DNA of 64,000 nt, from contig NZ_REFO01000011.1 in the NCBI RefSeq assembly GCF_003688665.1, forward strand, positions 248,001 to 312,000, read 5' to 3'. This stretch comes from Hydrogenothermus marinus (GTDB taxonomy: Bacteria > Aquificota > Aquificia > Aquificales > Hydrogenothermaceae). Below the pieces are notes generated by a model, which was not told where the DNA came from, did not search any database, and was given only the letters and a program-made list of their open reading frames with translations. The number at the start of each line of letters is the position of its first letter. Position 1 is the first letter of the stretch. Shown in pieces: positions 1-8,615 of this stretch. The translations under genes were made by a program, and so were the position numbers.

Positions 1-166
1 GTAAAAGCCTACCAGTACTACTGGCGACAGTAGTAGCTGGCAACCCCCTTCCGGAGTAATCCCAAGTAGGAGAGCGTTAAGGCTGGCCCGGCTTGCTCTC
101 GGGTAGGGAGCTTAGATAAATGACAGTCTAAAACAGAATCCGGCTTACCTGAAAGCTACACCCCAC
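1..166 (+). ncRNA. rnpB: RNase P RNA, 3' portion (5' end outside window)
   Basis: This is the 3' part of the catalytic RNA of RNase P, which trims the 5' leader of pre-tRNAs. It is a GC-rich island in AT-rich DNA. Positions 114-124 read AGATAAATGAC and 133-147 carry ACAGAAtccGGCTTAC, the hallmark of conserved region V in bacterial RNase P RNA. Positions 12-23 pair with 28-40 in a 12-bp stem with one bulged G and a GCGA tetraloop, fitting the P12 arm. The 3' boundary near 166 is estimated, because the P1 partner strand lies before the window. thpR begins only about 20 bases downstream and no terminator separates them. Aquifex aeolicus lacks this RNA, while Hydrogenothermaceae are reported to have it, so its presence is taxonomically informative. 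Confidence 0.93.
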
Positions 167-185
167 TAATTTTAAGGATTTAAAA

Positions 186-725
186 ATGAAAAGAGTATTT
201 GTTGGAAGTTTTATTGACCAAAAAATTTCAAAAAAATTTTATTCAAAAATAAAAAAGGATTTTGCAGGTGTTATTTCTGGTAGATGGATTCCTACTGAAA
301 ATCTACATATAACTTATAAGTTCTTAGGAAATGTTCCCGAAAACAAAGTAAAAGATATAAAAAATGTACTTTCTGAAATTTTAGATAAACAGATAAATAC
401 AAAAATAATTTTAAAAGGCTTATCTGCATTTCCTAATATTGAAAATCCTAAGGTTTTTTACATATCTGTTGAAGATAAAAAAGGTGATTTAAAAGAAATA
501 CATAATTTTGTAGAAGAAAAATTAGAAAATTTAGAATTTGAGAGAGAAAAAAGAAGTTTTACTCCACATATAACATTAAAAAGACCAAAATTTGTAAAAA
601 TTCATCAATTTAAAGAAAAATTAAAAGAATACCAATATAAAGAATTTGCACATATATTTAATATTGAGGTCAATGTTATTGAAAGTATATTAACTAATAA
701 AGGGGCAATTTACAGAAAAATATAA
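186..725 (+). CDS. thpR: RNA 2',3'-cyclic phosphodiesterase (LigT/ThpR family)
   Basis: A 179-residue protein of the 2H phosphoesterase family, which opens 2',3'-cyclic phosphates at RNA ends and can act as a weak RNA ligase. Both catalytic HxT motifs are visible: H41-I-T43 (HITYKFLG) and H128-I-T130 (HITLKRPK). Length matches the family (175-190 residues). It lies directly behind rnpB on the same strand, so the two may share a transcript, and it ends exactly where the convergent gene at 726 ends. Family assignment is firm; the physiological RNA substrate is unknown for most members. Confidence 0.9.
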   Translation: MKRVFVGSFIDQKISKKFYSKIKKDFAGVISGRWIPTENLHITYKFLGNVPENKVKDIKNVLSEILDKQINTKIILKGLSAFPNIENPKVFYISVEDKKGDLKEIHNFVEEKLENLEFEREKRSFTPHITLKRPKFVKIHQFKEKLKEYQYKEFAHIFNIEVNVIESILTNKGAIYRKI

Positions 726-1592
726 TTAACCTTTTACAGCCTTTATTATATCCTGTATAAATCTTTTGAAATATTTATTACTATTTTCAACCCAATAATA
801 AATTTTTTCTGAAGAAATTTCTTTTGTTGGATCAGCAAGATTAATTCTGTTATTTTGTAAATCTTGTAAAAAATATGCTGTTTCTTTATCTATAATATTT
901 TTTTCATATAGCTTTATAAAACATTCATCTGTATTTTTCTCTCCTAACTTCCTTAAAAGATGTTTACATATCCAGTTAGCTCCATCTATAGCAACAACTA
1001 AAAAATATTTAGATCTATCTATAAACAAAGGCGAATTTATGAACTCTTCTTTTGAATATTTTAAGAAAGTTTTTAATTTTTTTATATTTGATAAAATGGC
1101 AGATATATTTTGTTGAACCCTTTTTATATTAATAGATATTTTTAGCTTAGGCTGTTTTTCTTTTAATTCTTTTACAATCTTTGAAAGTTCTGGAATAAAC
1201 ATATTGTCTAAAGTTAAGATTATATCAGAGACTATAGAATACATATTTTCAGGTTGGTAATTTAGATTTTTTTCCATTAGATTTTCTTTAAAATTATATA
1301 AATCAAGTAAAGCCCTTGAAAGCTTAGGATTAAATATTTCCTCTTTTGAAATTATTTTTAAACAGTTGTCTTTAAAAGATTTATTGTAAATAATAGAAAG
1401 TAAATGACAAGATATTTCTTCTAATTCATCATTTAAAACAACTAAATAATATTTTACCCTATCTGGATATATTGGTTTATTTTCAAATTCTTCTTTGCCT
1501 AAATCTAAAATCTGCTTTATCTTTTTTATATATGTTTTTACTTTTCCAGCTTTTTCATTTAAAAATTTAATATCTATGGTTTTTGGAAGCAT
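726..1592 (-). CDS. Tandem HepT-like (DUF86-like) all-helical protein
   Basis: A 288-residue protein that I read as two copies of one helical domain, about residues 20-135 and 155-285. Each copy has a KxxLxxxKEEFxNxPxxxDRxKYxLVV core (EEFENKPIYPDRVKYYLVV and EEFINSPLFIDRSKYFLVV) followed by a helix with CHLL or CKHLLRKLG. This resembles the DUF86/HepT fold of MNT-HepT toxin-antitoxin systems. The RX4HXY motif of active HepT toxins is not kept: copy 2 has NNRINLADPT in that place and copy 1 has nothing similar. No MNT nucleotidyltransferase is adjacent. The start codon overlaps the stop of the upstream membrane protein (TAATG), so the two are translationally coupled. Function unknown; the HepT relation is my inference from pattern, not from a search. 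Confidence 0.5.
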   Translation of the reverse strand: MLPKTIDIKFLNEKAGKVKTYIKKIKQILDLGKEEFENKPIYPDRVKYYLVVLNDELEEISCHLLSIIYNKSFKDNCLKIISKEEIFNPKLSRALLDLYNFKENLMEKNLNYQPENMYSIVSDIILTLDNMFIPELSKIVKELKEKQPKLKISINIKRVQQNISAILSNIKKLKTFLKYSKEEFINSPLFIDRSKYFLVVAIDGANWICKHLLRKLGEKNTDECFIKLYEKNIIDKETAYFLQDLQNNRINLADPTKEISSEKIYYWVENSNKYFKRFIQDIIKAVKG

Positions 1593-2845
1593 TAACTTAA
1601 CTCTGTTTTTATTTTACTTTTTAAATCATAAACCTCATCTCTTAAACTTTTTATGGTATTTTTCATATTCTCAAGATATTTTCCACCTGTTGAGTATACT
1701 TCTAATTCTTCATTTATAATCTCGTTTATTCTGTCAATTAATAACTGATTTTCTTCATAAAAATATAAAAGTAGAGCCGTTTTTATCTCATCTAAATTTT
1801 TTCTTAAACTTTGGATTAATATCTCTTCTTGCTTTTGCAAAAATACTTTTTTATATTTTTTATTGAAAAATAAAGCATCTACTAAAGAACCAAAAATAAA
1901 GAATATTCCTACTATAGATAAAATCATCCACATATCTACATCTGAATTTAAAGTTTCATAAATTCCTATTAAAGTTAAGATTATTCCTGTTAAAAATATA
2001 GATAAAAATCTAAAACTATTTATATTCTCTGCAAATTTATCTAAAAGAGATGAATATTCTAAGTCTGCATCAAACATTTTTTCTGAAATTTGTGGAATTT
2101 GAAAATATATTAAAGGATATATATCTTCATAATTTTCTAAGAAAACTTTTAAATTATCTAATAAAACATGCTTTTTCTGGTCTGGAATTCCTAATTTTTC
2201 AACATAGTTTTCTGCTTTTTTTAATAAAGTATCTTTTAATGATCTATTTAGCCCTGAAATATTCATAAAAAGTTGCTCTTTTATAAATAAATTAACATTT
2301 TTTTCAAACTCTTTTAAAAATTTAATAACTAAATGAGGTTCTCCAATTTCTCTTATTTTTTCCAATTCTTCTTTGAAAAAGTGTAATTTATCATCTAATA
2401 TTCTATTTACCCCAAGCTTTAAATAATCCTCAATTTCAGTTTTTTCTGCTAATATAAACTCTTTAAAACTTACATTCTCTGCTCTTTTAGAATGCAGCTT
2501 TTCTTGAAAGTCTTCTAATTTTTTATATATTTCATTTAACTTTTGTTCTAAGTAATTTAACGTGTCAATAAGTTCTTCTAATTTTTCTTTATAAATAGTA
2601 TCAAAACCTTTTTTTGGTACTCTTATTGGAGTGTTTATTGTTTCTATATTTTGCTTTAAGTATAAATATAATTTATTAAATTCATTATCAGCTAAATTTT
2701 TTAGGAAGATATTTACTTCATCTTTATCTGAAAGATTTTTTGTCTCTTCAATATATTTACTTAAGGTGGAATATACTTTTTTAGCAATATTCTGGGTTTG
2801 ATCCATATAAGAATAAAGTTGTTTTAGTTTATTTCCGGTGTTCAC
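1592..2845 (-). CDS. Coiled-coil membrane protein of unknown function
   Basis: A 417-residue protein I do not recognise. Residues 1-275 are almost entirely charged amphipathic helix with heptad-like stretches (for example 85-120 and 150-190). Two hydrophobic segments follow at about 279-297 and 305-326, separated by a short acidic loop, and the tail (330-417) is helical again. There is no signal peptide, no nucleotide-binding motif and no known catalytic motif. The topology suggests two cytoplasmic helical arms joined by a membrane hairpin. It is the first gene of a two-gene unit with the tandem HepT-like protein, whose start codon shares a base with this stop codon. Confidence 0.6.
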   Translation of the reverse strand: MNTGNKLKQLYSYMDQTQNIAKKVYSTLSKYIEETKNLSDKDEVNIFLKNLADNEFNKLYLYLKQNIETINTPIRVPKKGFDTIYKEKLEELIDTLNYLEQKLNEIYKKLEDFQEKLHSKRAENVSFKEFILAEKTEIEDYLKLGVNRILDDKLHFFKEELEKIREIGEPHLVIKFLKEFEKNVNLFIKEQLFMNISGLNRSLKDTLLKKAENYVEKLGIPDQKKHVLLDNLKVFLENYEDIYPLIYFQIPQISEKMFDADLEYSSLLDKFAENINSFRFLSIFLTGIILTLIGIYETLNSDVDMWMILSIVGIFFIFGSLVDALFFNKKYKKVFLQKQEEILIQSLRKNLDEIKTALLLYFYEENQLLIDRINEIINEELEVYSTGGKYLENMKNTIKSLRDEVYDLKSKIKTELS

Positions 2846-2987
2846 TTTTTAACCTTTTTTTTATTATTTTTGCAAATAATCAAAGATTATACAACTTAAA
2901 TAATCGGAAAATATAGTTTTTTGTTTATATATTATATGGCATATTTTTTGCATATATAATAATTGGAATACTAAAGAGGTAGGATTT
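2846..2987. promoter_or_regulatory. Divergent intergenic region with -10-like element for lpxC
   Basis: This 142-bp AT-rich spacer separates the leftward membrane-protein operon from rightward lpxC. TATAAT at 2955-2960 is a candidate -10 for lpxC, but no good -35 stands 16-18 bp upstream. A GAGGTAGG Shine-Dalgarno lies at 2976-2983, just before the ATG. No hairpin or known riboswitch is apparent. Confidence 0.35.
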
Positions 2988-3860
2988 ATGGATAAATATC
3001 AAAAAACAATAAAAAAAGAAATTTTAATAGAAGGAATAGGACTTCATTCTGGAGAATATACTACATTAAGATTAATACCTGCAAGTGAAAATGAAGGAAT
3101 TAATTTTATAAAAAATAATGAAATTATCCCAGCGAAAATAAAATATGCTTCTGGATTTGATTTTTCTACTACTATAGAAAAAAATGGACAAAAAGTTCAA
3201 ACTATTGAGCATCTTATGGCTAGCTTGTTTTTCTTAGGAATAGATAATATTTATATAGAAATTAATGGGAAGGAAATTCCTATTTTAGATGGAAGTGCTA
3301 AAAGTTTTATTGAGAAAATAAAAAAAGCAGGAATACAAAATCAAAAAGCTGAAAAAGTATATGCAGTATTAAATAAAGAAATATTAGTGGAAAATGAAGA
3401 TAAATATATACATGCAACTATTTCTGAAAATCCTGTATATAGATACAAAGCTAAATATAATAATAATATAATCGGAAATAGAGATTTTGAGTTTAAGCCT
3501 TTTGAAGAAAACTATAATCATATAGCAGATGCAAGAACATACTGCTTTTTTGAAGAAGTAGAATTTTTAAGACAAAATGGGCTTGCAAGAGGTGGTTCCT
3601 TAGATAATGCAGTAGTTTTTAAAGACGACAATGTTTTAAATCCTGAGGGATTAAGATATGAAGATGAGCCTGTTAGACATAAACTTCTTGATTTGATAGG
3701 TGATTTATATTTATTAGGGTATCCTATAATTGCAGATATTACATCTTTTAAAGGTGGACATAAATTAAATGCTGAATTTTTAAGAAAAGCATTAAAGGAA
3801 AACGCATTTGATTTTGTACCTGCATCTAAACTTGAAAGCTTAAATCTTAAAGTAGCTTAA
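2988..3860 (+). CDS. lpxC: UDP-3-O-acyl-N-acetylglucosamine deacetylase
   Basis: LpxC is the zinc-dependent committed step of lipid A synthesis: it removes the N-acetyl group from UDP-3-O-acyl-GlcNAc. The 290-residue length fits (A. aeolicus LpxC is about 280). The catalytic residues can be placed: E74-H75 in TIEHLMAS, H231 and D235 in RHKLLDLIGDL, and H258 in KGGHKLNAE. The zinc ligands are therefore H75, H231 and D235. It shows that the cell makes a lipopolysaccharide outer membrane. The gene stands alone and its 3' end overlaps convergent hemD by 14 bp. Confidence 0.97.
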   Translation: MDKYQKTIKKEILIEGIGLHSGEYTTLRLIPASENEGINFIKNNEIIPAKIKYASGFDFSTTIEKNGQKVQTIEHLMASLFFLGIDNIYIEINGKEIPILDGSAKSFIEKIKKAGIQNQKAEKVYAVLNKEILVENEDKYIHATISENPVYRYKAKYNNNIIGNRDFEFKPFEENYNHIADARTYCFFEEVEFLRQNGLARGGSLDNAVVFKDDNVLNPEGLRYEDEPVRHKLLDLIGDLYLLGYPIIADITSFKGGHKLNAEFLRKALKENAFDFVPASKLESLNLKVA

Positions 3861-4524
3861 TTATTTCTTCAAAAGAAGGTTTCGTAGGAATAATATCTAC
3901 TTTTAAACCTTCTTTTTCTATCTCTTTTTTTGTTGTATTTCCAATAGATATAATTTTTGTATTTTTTAATAAATCTTTAAAATCTTTAAATAGGTTTTTG
4001 AAAGATAAAAAAGTTGAAGGACTTGAAAATAAAATATAATCTATATTTCCAGATTTTAATAAATTATAAATTTCATATTTATTTTCAGGAATATTAAGCT
4101 TTGTATCATAAACAAAAACTCTTTTAATATTTGGTAAATTTATTGGCCTACCTTTTTTTGTTGTAATATGAATAAATTTTTTATCTTTAAATTTTTTTTC
4201 AATAATTTCTTTTATACCTTCTGCAGAATTTTTTTCAGGAATAATAATATTATTAAATCCTAAATTTTTTAGATATTCACCTGTTTTATTTCCTACTGCA
4301 AGAATTAATATATCTTTTGGTAAATCTTGTTTTTTTAAAAAATAATCAACTGCCTTTTTTGAAGAAAAAATTATTCCATCAATTGTGGGTAAATTTATAT
4401 AATCAAAATCTAAAGGAATTGTTTTTATTAATGGAAAATATATTAAATTAACATACTTACTTTTTGCCAAATTTTCTATACTTTTATTTAACTTATCTTC
4501 CCTTGTAATTAGTAATGTTTTCAT
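3847..4524 (-). CDS. hemD: Uroporphyrinogen-III synthase
   Basis: HemD closes and inverts ring D of hydroxymethylbilane to give uroporphyrinogen III in tetrapyrrole synthesis. The 225-residue sequence is poorly conserved, as usual for the family, but shows the paired domain pattern: GIIFSSKKAV early, LAVGNKTGEYL in the middle, YILFSSPSTF and ISIGNTTKKEIEKEG late, and a terminal TPTxPS-like element (PTKPSFEEII). The start overlaps the stop of the potassium channel gene upstream (ATGA), making it the last gene of an epmA-kch-hemD unit. Haem demand fits the cytochrome peroxidase elsewhere in the window. Confidence 0.85.
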   Translation of the reverse strand: MKTLLITREDKLNKSIENLAKSKYVNLIYFPLIKTIPLDFDYINLPTIDGIIFSSKKAVDYFLKKQDLPKDILILAVGNKTGEYLKNLGFNNIIIPEKNSAEGIKEIIEKKFKDKKFIHITTKKGRPINLPNIKRVFVYDTKLNIPENKYEIYNLLKSGNIDYILFSSPSTFLSFKNLFKDFKDLLKNTKIISIGNTTKKEIEKEGLKVDIIPTKPSFEEIIKLL

Positions 4525-6062
4525 CCTTGTCTTTCACCTGGAACTAAAAATACATAATCATCTTTTTCAATTATGAATGTGTCAGGAGGATTTAGATATG
4601 TCTTTTTTCTTCTTTCTATAGCAATAGGCATAAGATTTTTTGATCTTACATAAGCAAGAAGTTCTCCAAAATTATTAAACTTTCCAATTCTTGATACTTT
4701 AACTTTTCTAATTCCTGTTTCTTTATCTATTAATGTTTTTATTAAATCTGTTGTACCTGGATTTACAAGTCCACTAAATAGGATTTTACCTAATAATTGT
4801 CCATGGACTAACACTTCTTTAACTCTCATTCTTTTTTTAAATATCTCAGCATCTTCATCAAGTAATACTTCAACATATATATTTGCTGTAGGATTTATAC
4901 TTGAAACTAACATAGCTGTAAGTGCTGTTCTTGCATCTATATTTCTTTCAGAAATACCTTCTTCTCTTTCTGCTACTATTATTACGTCAGAAGCTTTATC
5001 TACTGCTACATCAAGTAAAGTAGTATCATTAATAAAATCACCTCTTTTATATCCTATATAATCTGGAAGTTTAATTCCTATTTCTGACTTTGGTAAATTT
5101 GTAACAATTACAATCTCTTTTTCTACATCTGAAGCAATTAACTGTTCTATAACTTCTTCAGCAGTTTCATTCCATCCACATATTACAATATGATTTTCTA
5201 AGTTATCCAATTTTATTTCTCCTCCTTTAATGTCCATTAATCTTCCAACTAATGCTGCAGAAAAAGTAGCTGTTAAAGCTGAAACAAAAACTATACCACC
5301 TGCTATAAGTACAGATGTTAATATTCTACCTTCTTCTGTTTTAGGAACAATATCTCCGTACCCAACTGTAGATACAGTAATAAGCCCCCAATATAAAGCA
5401 TTCCACATATTTTCAAAAAGTTTATTTCCTGCATTATATTCATAAATATAAACAATTAAAGAGATACTAAATATCCAAGTAATTAATGAAAAAGCAATAA
5501 ATGCAAATAAAAAACTTTGTTCTTTTAATGCTAAATAAAGACTTTTTAAAGCACCGCCATATCTTATTATTTTTAATATTCTTAAAACTCTTAAAATTCT
5601 AAAAGCTCTTAAAGGTCTAAATAATGGAAGTATTGCAAGTAGGTCTATAATTGCATACGGTGTTATCATCCATTTTAATTTTGGTATAAATGCTGATTTT
5701 AAACCTTTAAAAATTCTTATATATAAAGGTAAATCTAAGTATTCTTCAAATCCTTTTAGAAAATCTTTCGTAAAATTAGATATAACCCACCATCTTAATA
5801 TATATTCTATTAGAAAAAAGTATAGAGCTATATTTTCATAATCATTTAAAAATTTATTAAGGTCAGGAGGTAGTTTAGCTTGGAATGTAGGAATAAAATC
5901 AGGAAGTATAGCTATAGATGAAGTAATTACAACAAAAAGAGCAACAACATCATATAACTGCTTACGAGGACTAGTTTCACTTTCAATTGTGTTATATACT
6001 TTCCTTTTTAAAATCCTGTAATATTTTGTAAATTTTCTTAAAAAATTATCTTCAATAAACAT
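4521..6062 (-). CDS. Voltage-gated-type K+ channel with RCK/TrkA-N domain
   Basis: A 513-residue six-helix potassium channel. The selectivity filter TVGYGD lies at residues 232-237 between the pore helices. An S4-like segment with regularly spaced arginines (about 149-167, RPLRAFRILRVLRILKIIR) precedes it. From about residue 290 (HIVICGW) a regulatory RCK/TrkA-N domain follows, with a TrkA-C-like region at the C terminus. It would conduct K+ across the inner membrane under control of voltage and a cytoplasmic ligand. It overlaps epmA upstream by 11 bp and hemD downstream by 4 bp. Confidence 0.88.
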   Translation of the reverse strand: MFIEDNFLRKFTKYYRILKRKVYNTIESETSPRKQLYDVVALFVVITSSIAILPDFIPTFQAKLPPDLNKFLNDYENIALYFFLIEYILRWWVISNFTKDFLKGFEEYLDLPLYIRIFKGLKSAFIPKLKWMITPYAIIDLLAILPLFRPLRAFRILRVLRILKIIRYGGALKSLYLALKEQSFLFAFIAFSLITWIFSISLIVYIYEYNAGNKLFENMWNALYWGLITVSTVGYGDIVPKTEEGRILTSVLIAGGIVFVSALTATFSAALVGRLMDIKGGEIKLDNLENHIVICGWNETAEEVIEQLIASDVEKEIVIVTNLPKSEIGIKLPDYIGYKRGDFINDTTLLDVAVDKASDVIIVAEREEGISERNIDARTALTAMLVSSINPTANIYVEVLLDEDAEIFKKRMRVKEVLVHGQLLGKILFSGLVNPGTTDLIKTLIDKETGIRKVKVSRIGKFNNFGELLAYVRSKNLMPIAIERRKKTYLNPPDTFIIEKDDYVFLVPGERQG

Positions 6063-7008
6063 AATACAAATAATTAACCTCTTTAATATCTTCTTTATTT
6101 AATAAAATCATTAAAAGTCTATCAATTCCTAAAGAAGCACCTGAAGATTTAGGCATATTTTTCAAACTATCTATAAACTCTTTATCTATTTCGTATTTTT
6201 TCCCTGTTTCTTTTTCTTTTTTTTCAATATCTTCTTTAAATCTTTTTTCTTGTTCTATTGGATCTGTAAGTTCATAGTATCCATTAACAAGTTCAATTCC
6301 ATTAATATAAGCTTCAAATCTTTTTCCTTTTCCATTTTCTATTTTAGCAAAAGCTGAAAATGTTGGAGGGTAATCATATATGAAAGTTAATTTATCTTTT
6401 CCAAGATTTGGCTCTACATAAAAAGCATAAACTCTAAAATAAGCTTCTTCATAATCTATTTCTTTTTTCAATCCTTCTTTTTTGTGTAAAAACCTTAAAA
6501 GGTTTTCATAATCTTCTGGATAAACTTTTGTAAATTTATAAAAAGCTTCATCTACAGATATTTTTTCTACTTTTCTTAAGTCATACTTTTTTCCTTTGTA
6601 TTGAATAACAGGCTTTTTATATAAAGCTATAGCAGTTTCTATAAAGATATTTTGGGTATCTTCCATTAAATCTTCAAGATTATATCCAACTCTATACCAT
6701 TCAAGCATTATAAACTCTATTTTATGTTTTTTTGAACCTTCAAAATTTCTAAAAACCTTAGTTATTTGATATATATCTTTTTTATATTTTGAAAGTAATT
6801 TTTTCATCTGAATTTCAGGAGAAGTATGAAGATATTTTATAAATTTTTCATTCTTTTCATTAAACACTTCACATTCTATAGGATAAATATTTGGATCAAG
6901 ATTTGGATAATCTTGAAGTATATCTGTAATTACTTCATAAGCATCGGTATTATTAAAATAATCTCTTATAGCTTTAAATACTTTGTTTTTTGATATAACT
7001 AAATCCAT
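6052..7008 (-). CDS. epmA: EF-P lysyltransferase-like protein (EpmA/GenX family)
   Basis: A short class II lysyl-tRNA-synthetase-like protein without the anticodon domain, as in EpmA (PoxA/YjeA), which attaches beta-lysine to elongation factor P. Visible class II elements are the motif 2 region (ITKVFRNFEG, then HKIEFIMLEWYR) and the motif 3 region near the C terminus (SSGASLGIDRLLMIL). I chose the ATG at 7006-7008 (318 residues, MDLVISKNKVFK). An upstream TTG at 7033-7035 would add nine hydrophobic residues. Neither start has a Shine-Dalgarno sequence, so the mRNA may be nearly leaderless. First gene of the epmA-kch-hemD unit. No epmB or efp is seen in this window, so the substrate is inferred. 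Confidence 0.8.
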   Translation of the reverse strand: MDLVISKNKVFKAIRDYFNNTDAYEVITDILQDYPNLDPNIYPIECEVFNEKNEKFIKYLHTSPEIQMKKLLSKYKKDIYQITKVFRNFEGSKKHKIEFIMLEWYRVGYNLEDLMEDTQNIFIETAIALYKKPVIQYKGKKYDLRKVEKISVDEAFYKFTKVYPEDYENLLRFLHKKEGLKKEIDYEEAYFRVYAFYVEPNLGKDKLTFIYDYPPTFSAFAKIENGKGKRFEAYINGIELVNGYYELTDPIEQEKRFKEDIEKKEKETGKKYEIDKEFIDSLKNMPKSSGASLGIDRLLMILLNKEDIKEVNYLYYVY

Positions 7009-7089
7009 AATATAATAATATAGCAGACTATACAAAAATAAGAATATCTTTATCCAAAAATTATATCTTATGTTACATGGAGGAAATTA

Positions 7090-7761
7090 ATGATAAAAGC
7101 TATATTACTTGATATAGAAGGTACAGTATCACCTATATCTTTTGTTAAGGATGTAATGTTTCCTTATTCTATGGAAAAAATGGAAAATTACATAAAAAAT
7201 AATAAAGAAAAAGTAAAGCATATTTTAGATAAAGTTAGAGAAATAGAAGGTAAAAATTTAACAGATGAAGAAGTTATAAAAACATTAAAAAGATGGATAG
7301 ATGAAGATAAAAAGATTGATCCATTGAAAGAAATTCAAGGATATATATGGAAAGAAGGATTTGAAACAGGAAAATTAAAAGCTCCTATTTATAAAGATGC
7401 TTATGAAAAAATGAAACAATGGAAAGATAAATATAAGCTTTATATATACTCTTCTGGCTCTGTTAATGCTCAAAAATTATTTTTTTCTTATACAGAGTAT
7501 GGAAATATTTTAGATTGGTTTTCAGGACATTTTGATTTAAAAATAGGAAGTAAAAAAGAAAAAAGCTCTTATGAAAAGATAGCTAAAGAAATAGGTTTAA
7601 AACCTGAAAAAATTCTATTTTTATCAGATAATCCTGATGAGATAAAGGCAGCAAAAGAAGCAGGACTTGAAGTAATTAAAGTTTCAAGGCCTGAAGATGT
7701 GCCATATTTGGAAAATTTTCCATATAAACAGATTAAAAGTTTTGAGGAGATAGATTTATGA
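7090..7761 (+). CDS. mtnC: Enolase-phosphatase E1, methionine salvage
   Basis: A 223-residue HAD-superfamily enzyme that enolises and dephosphorylates 2,3-diketo-5-methylthiopentyl-1-phosphate in the methionine salvage pathway. The N-terminal LLDIEGTVSP carries the HAD nucleophile D8 and the E10 typical of MtnC. Later motifs are YIYSSGS (motif II), the GSKKEKSSY lysine region and LFLSDNPDEIKAAKEAG (motif IV). A GGAGG lies at 7079-7083 ahead of the ATG. Its last four bases overlap rsgA, so the two form an operon. Confidence 0.92.
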   Translation: MIKAILLDIEGTVSPISFVKDVMFPYSMEKMENYIKNNKEKVKHILDKVREIEGKNLTDEEVIKTLKRWIDEDKKIDPLKEIQGYIWKEGFETGKLKAPIYKDAYEKMKQWKDKYKLYIYSSGSVNAQKLFFSYTEYGNILDWFSGHFDLKIGSKKEKSSYEKIAKEIGLKPEKILFLSDNPDEIKAAKEAGLEVIKVSRPEDVPYLENFPYKQIKSFEEIDL

Positions 7762-8615
7762 AAAAAGGATTAGTTGTAGATAGAGAAGCTAAATATATAG
7801 GTGTTTATATAGATGGAAAAGTATATACAGGTATTCCAAGAAAAAAGGTTTTAAAAAAGACAAAGATATATGCAGGAGATTATGTTCTTGGTAAGATCAT
7901 AGATAATGAAAATTTTGCAATAGAACAGATAGAAAATAGAAAAAATCTTTTAATAAGGCCAAAAGTAGCAAATGTTGATAAAGCTTTAATTCTTCAAACA
8001 TTAAAAATGCCACCTTTTGATGATTTCCTTCTTGATAATCTTCTTGTAATATATGATTATTTTCAAGTAGAACCGGTAATTGTTTTTAATAAGATTGATT
8101 TATTAAACGAAGAAGAAAATAAAGAGCTTACAGATATTGAAAATCTTTATAAAAATGCAGGCTATCAAGTTTATAAAGTAAGTACAAAAACAGGCGAAGG
8201 TATTGATAAGTTAAAAAAATCTCTAGAAGGGGATATTATTATCACAGCAGGACCTTCAGGAACAGGTAAAAGTTCATTAGTATCAAAAATTTTAAATATA
8301 GATTTAGAAACAGGAGATGTTTCTAAAAAAACAGAAAGAGGAAGACATACCACAACAGGTATTAAACTTTTTAAGTTTGGAGAAAACTCATTTATTGCTG
8401 ATACTCCCGGTTTTTCAAGTGTTGATGCATCCTTGTTTATGGACAAAAAAGAGATTAAAAATCATTTTAGAGAGTTTTTAAGATATAGTTGTAAATTTTC
8501 AGATTGTACACATACAAAAGAACCTGGTTGTAAAGTCAAAGAAGCAGTAGAAAAAGGAGAAATATCCCCTAAGAGATATGAAAATTATTTAAAAATATTA
8601 GAAAAAGCAAAATAA
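7758..8615 (+). CDS. rsgA: Ribosome small-subunit-dependent GTPase
   Basis: RsgA (YloQ/YjeQ) is a circularly permuted GTPase that assists late 30S subunit assembly. The permuted order is clear: G4 NKID at 111-114, then G1 GPSGTGKS at 165-172, then G3 DTPG at 215-218. An N-terminal OB-like region precedes them and a C-terminal zinc site follows with C245, C250, H252 and C258. The 285-residue length is normal. The ATG overlaps the mtnC stop (ATGA), and the gene ends base to base with convergent sixA. Confidence 0.95.
   Translation: MKKGLVVDREAKYIGVYIDGKVYTGIPRKKVLKKTKIYAGDYVLGKIIDNENFAIEQIENRKNLLIRPKVANVDKALILQTLKMPPFDDFLLDNLLVIYDYFQVEPVIVFNKIDLLNEEENKELTDIENLYKNAGYQVYKVSTKTGEGIDKLKKSLEGDIIITAGPSGTGKSSLVSKILNIDLETGDVSKKTERGRHTTTGIKLFKFGENSFIADTPGFSSVDASLFMDKKEIKNHFREFLRYSCKFSDCTHTKEPGCKVKEAVEKGEISPKRYENYLKILEKAK

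Noticed and set aside
726-2845. MNT-HepT toxin-antitoxin module
   Set aside because: The RX4HXY motif is missing in both copies and no nucleotidyltransferase gene is adjacent.
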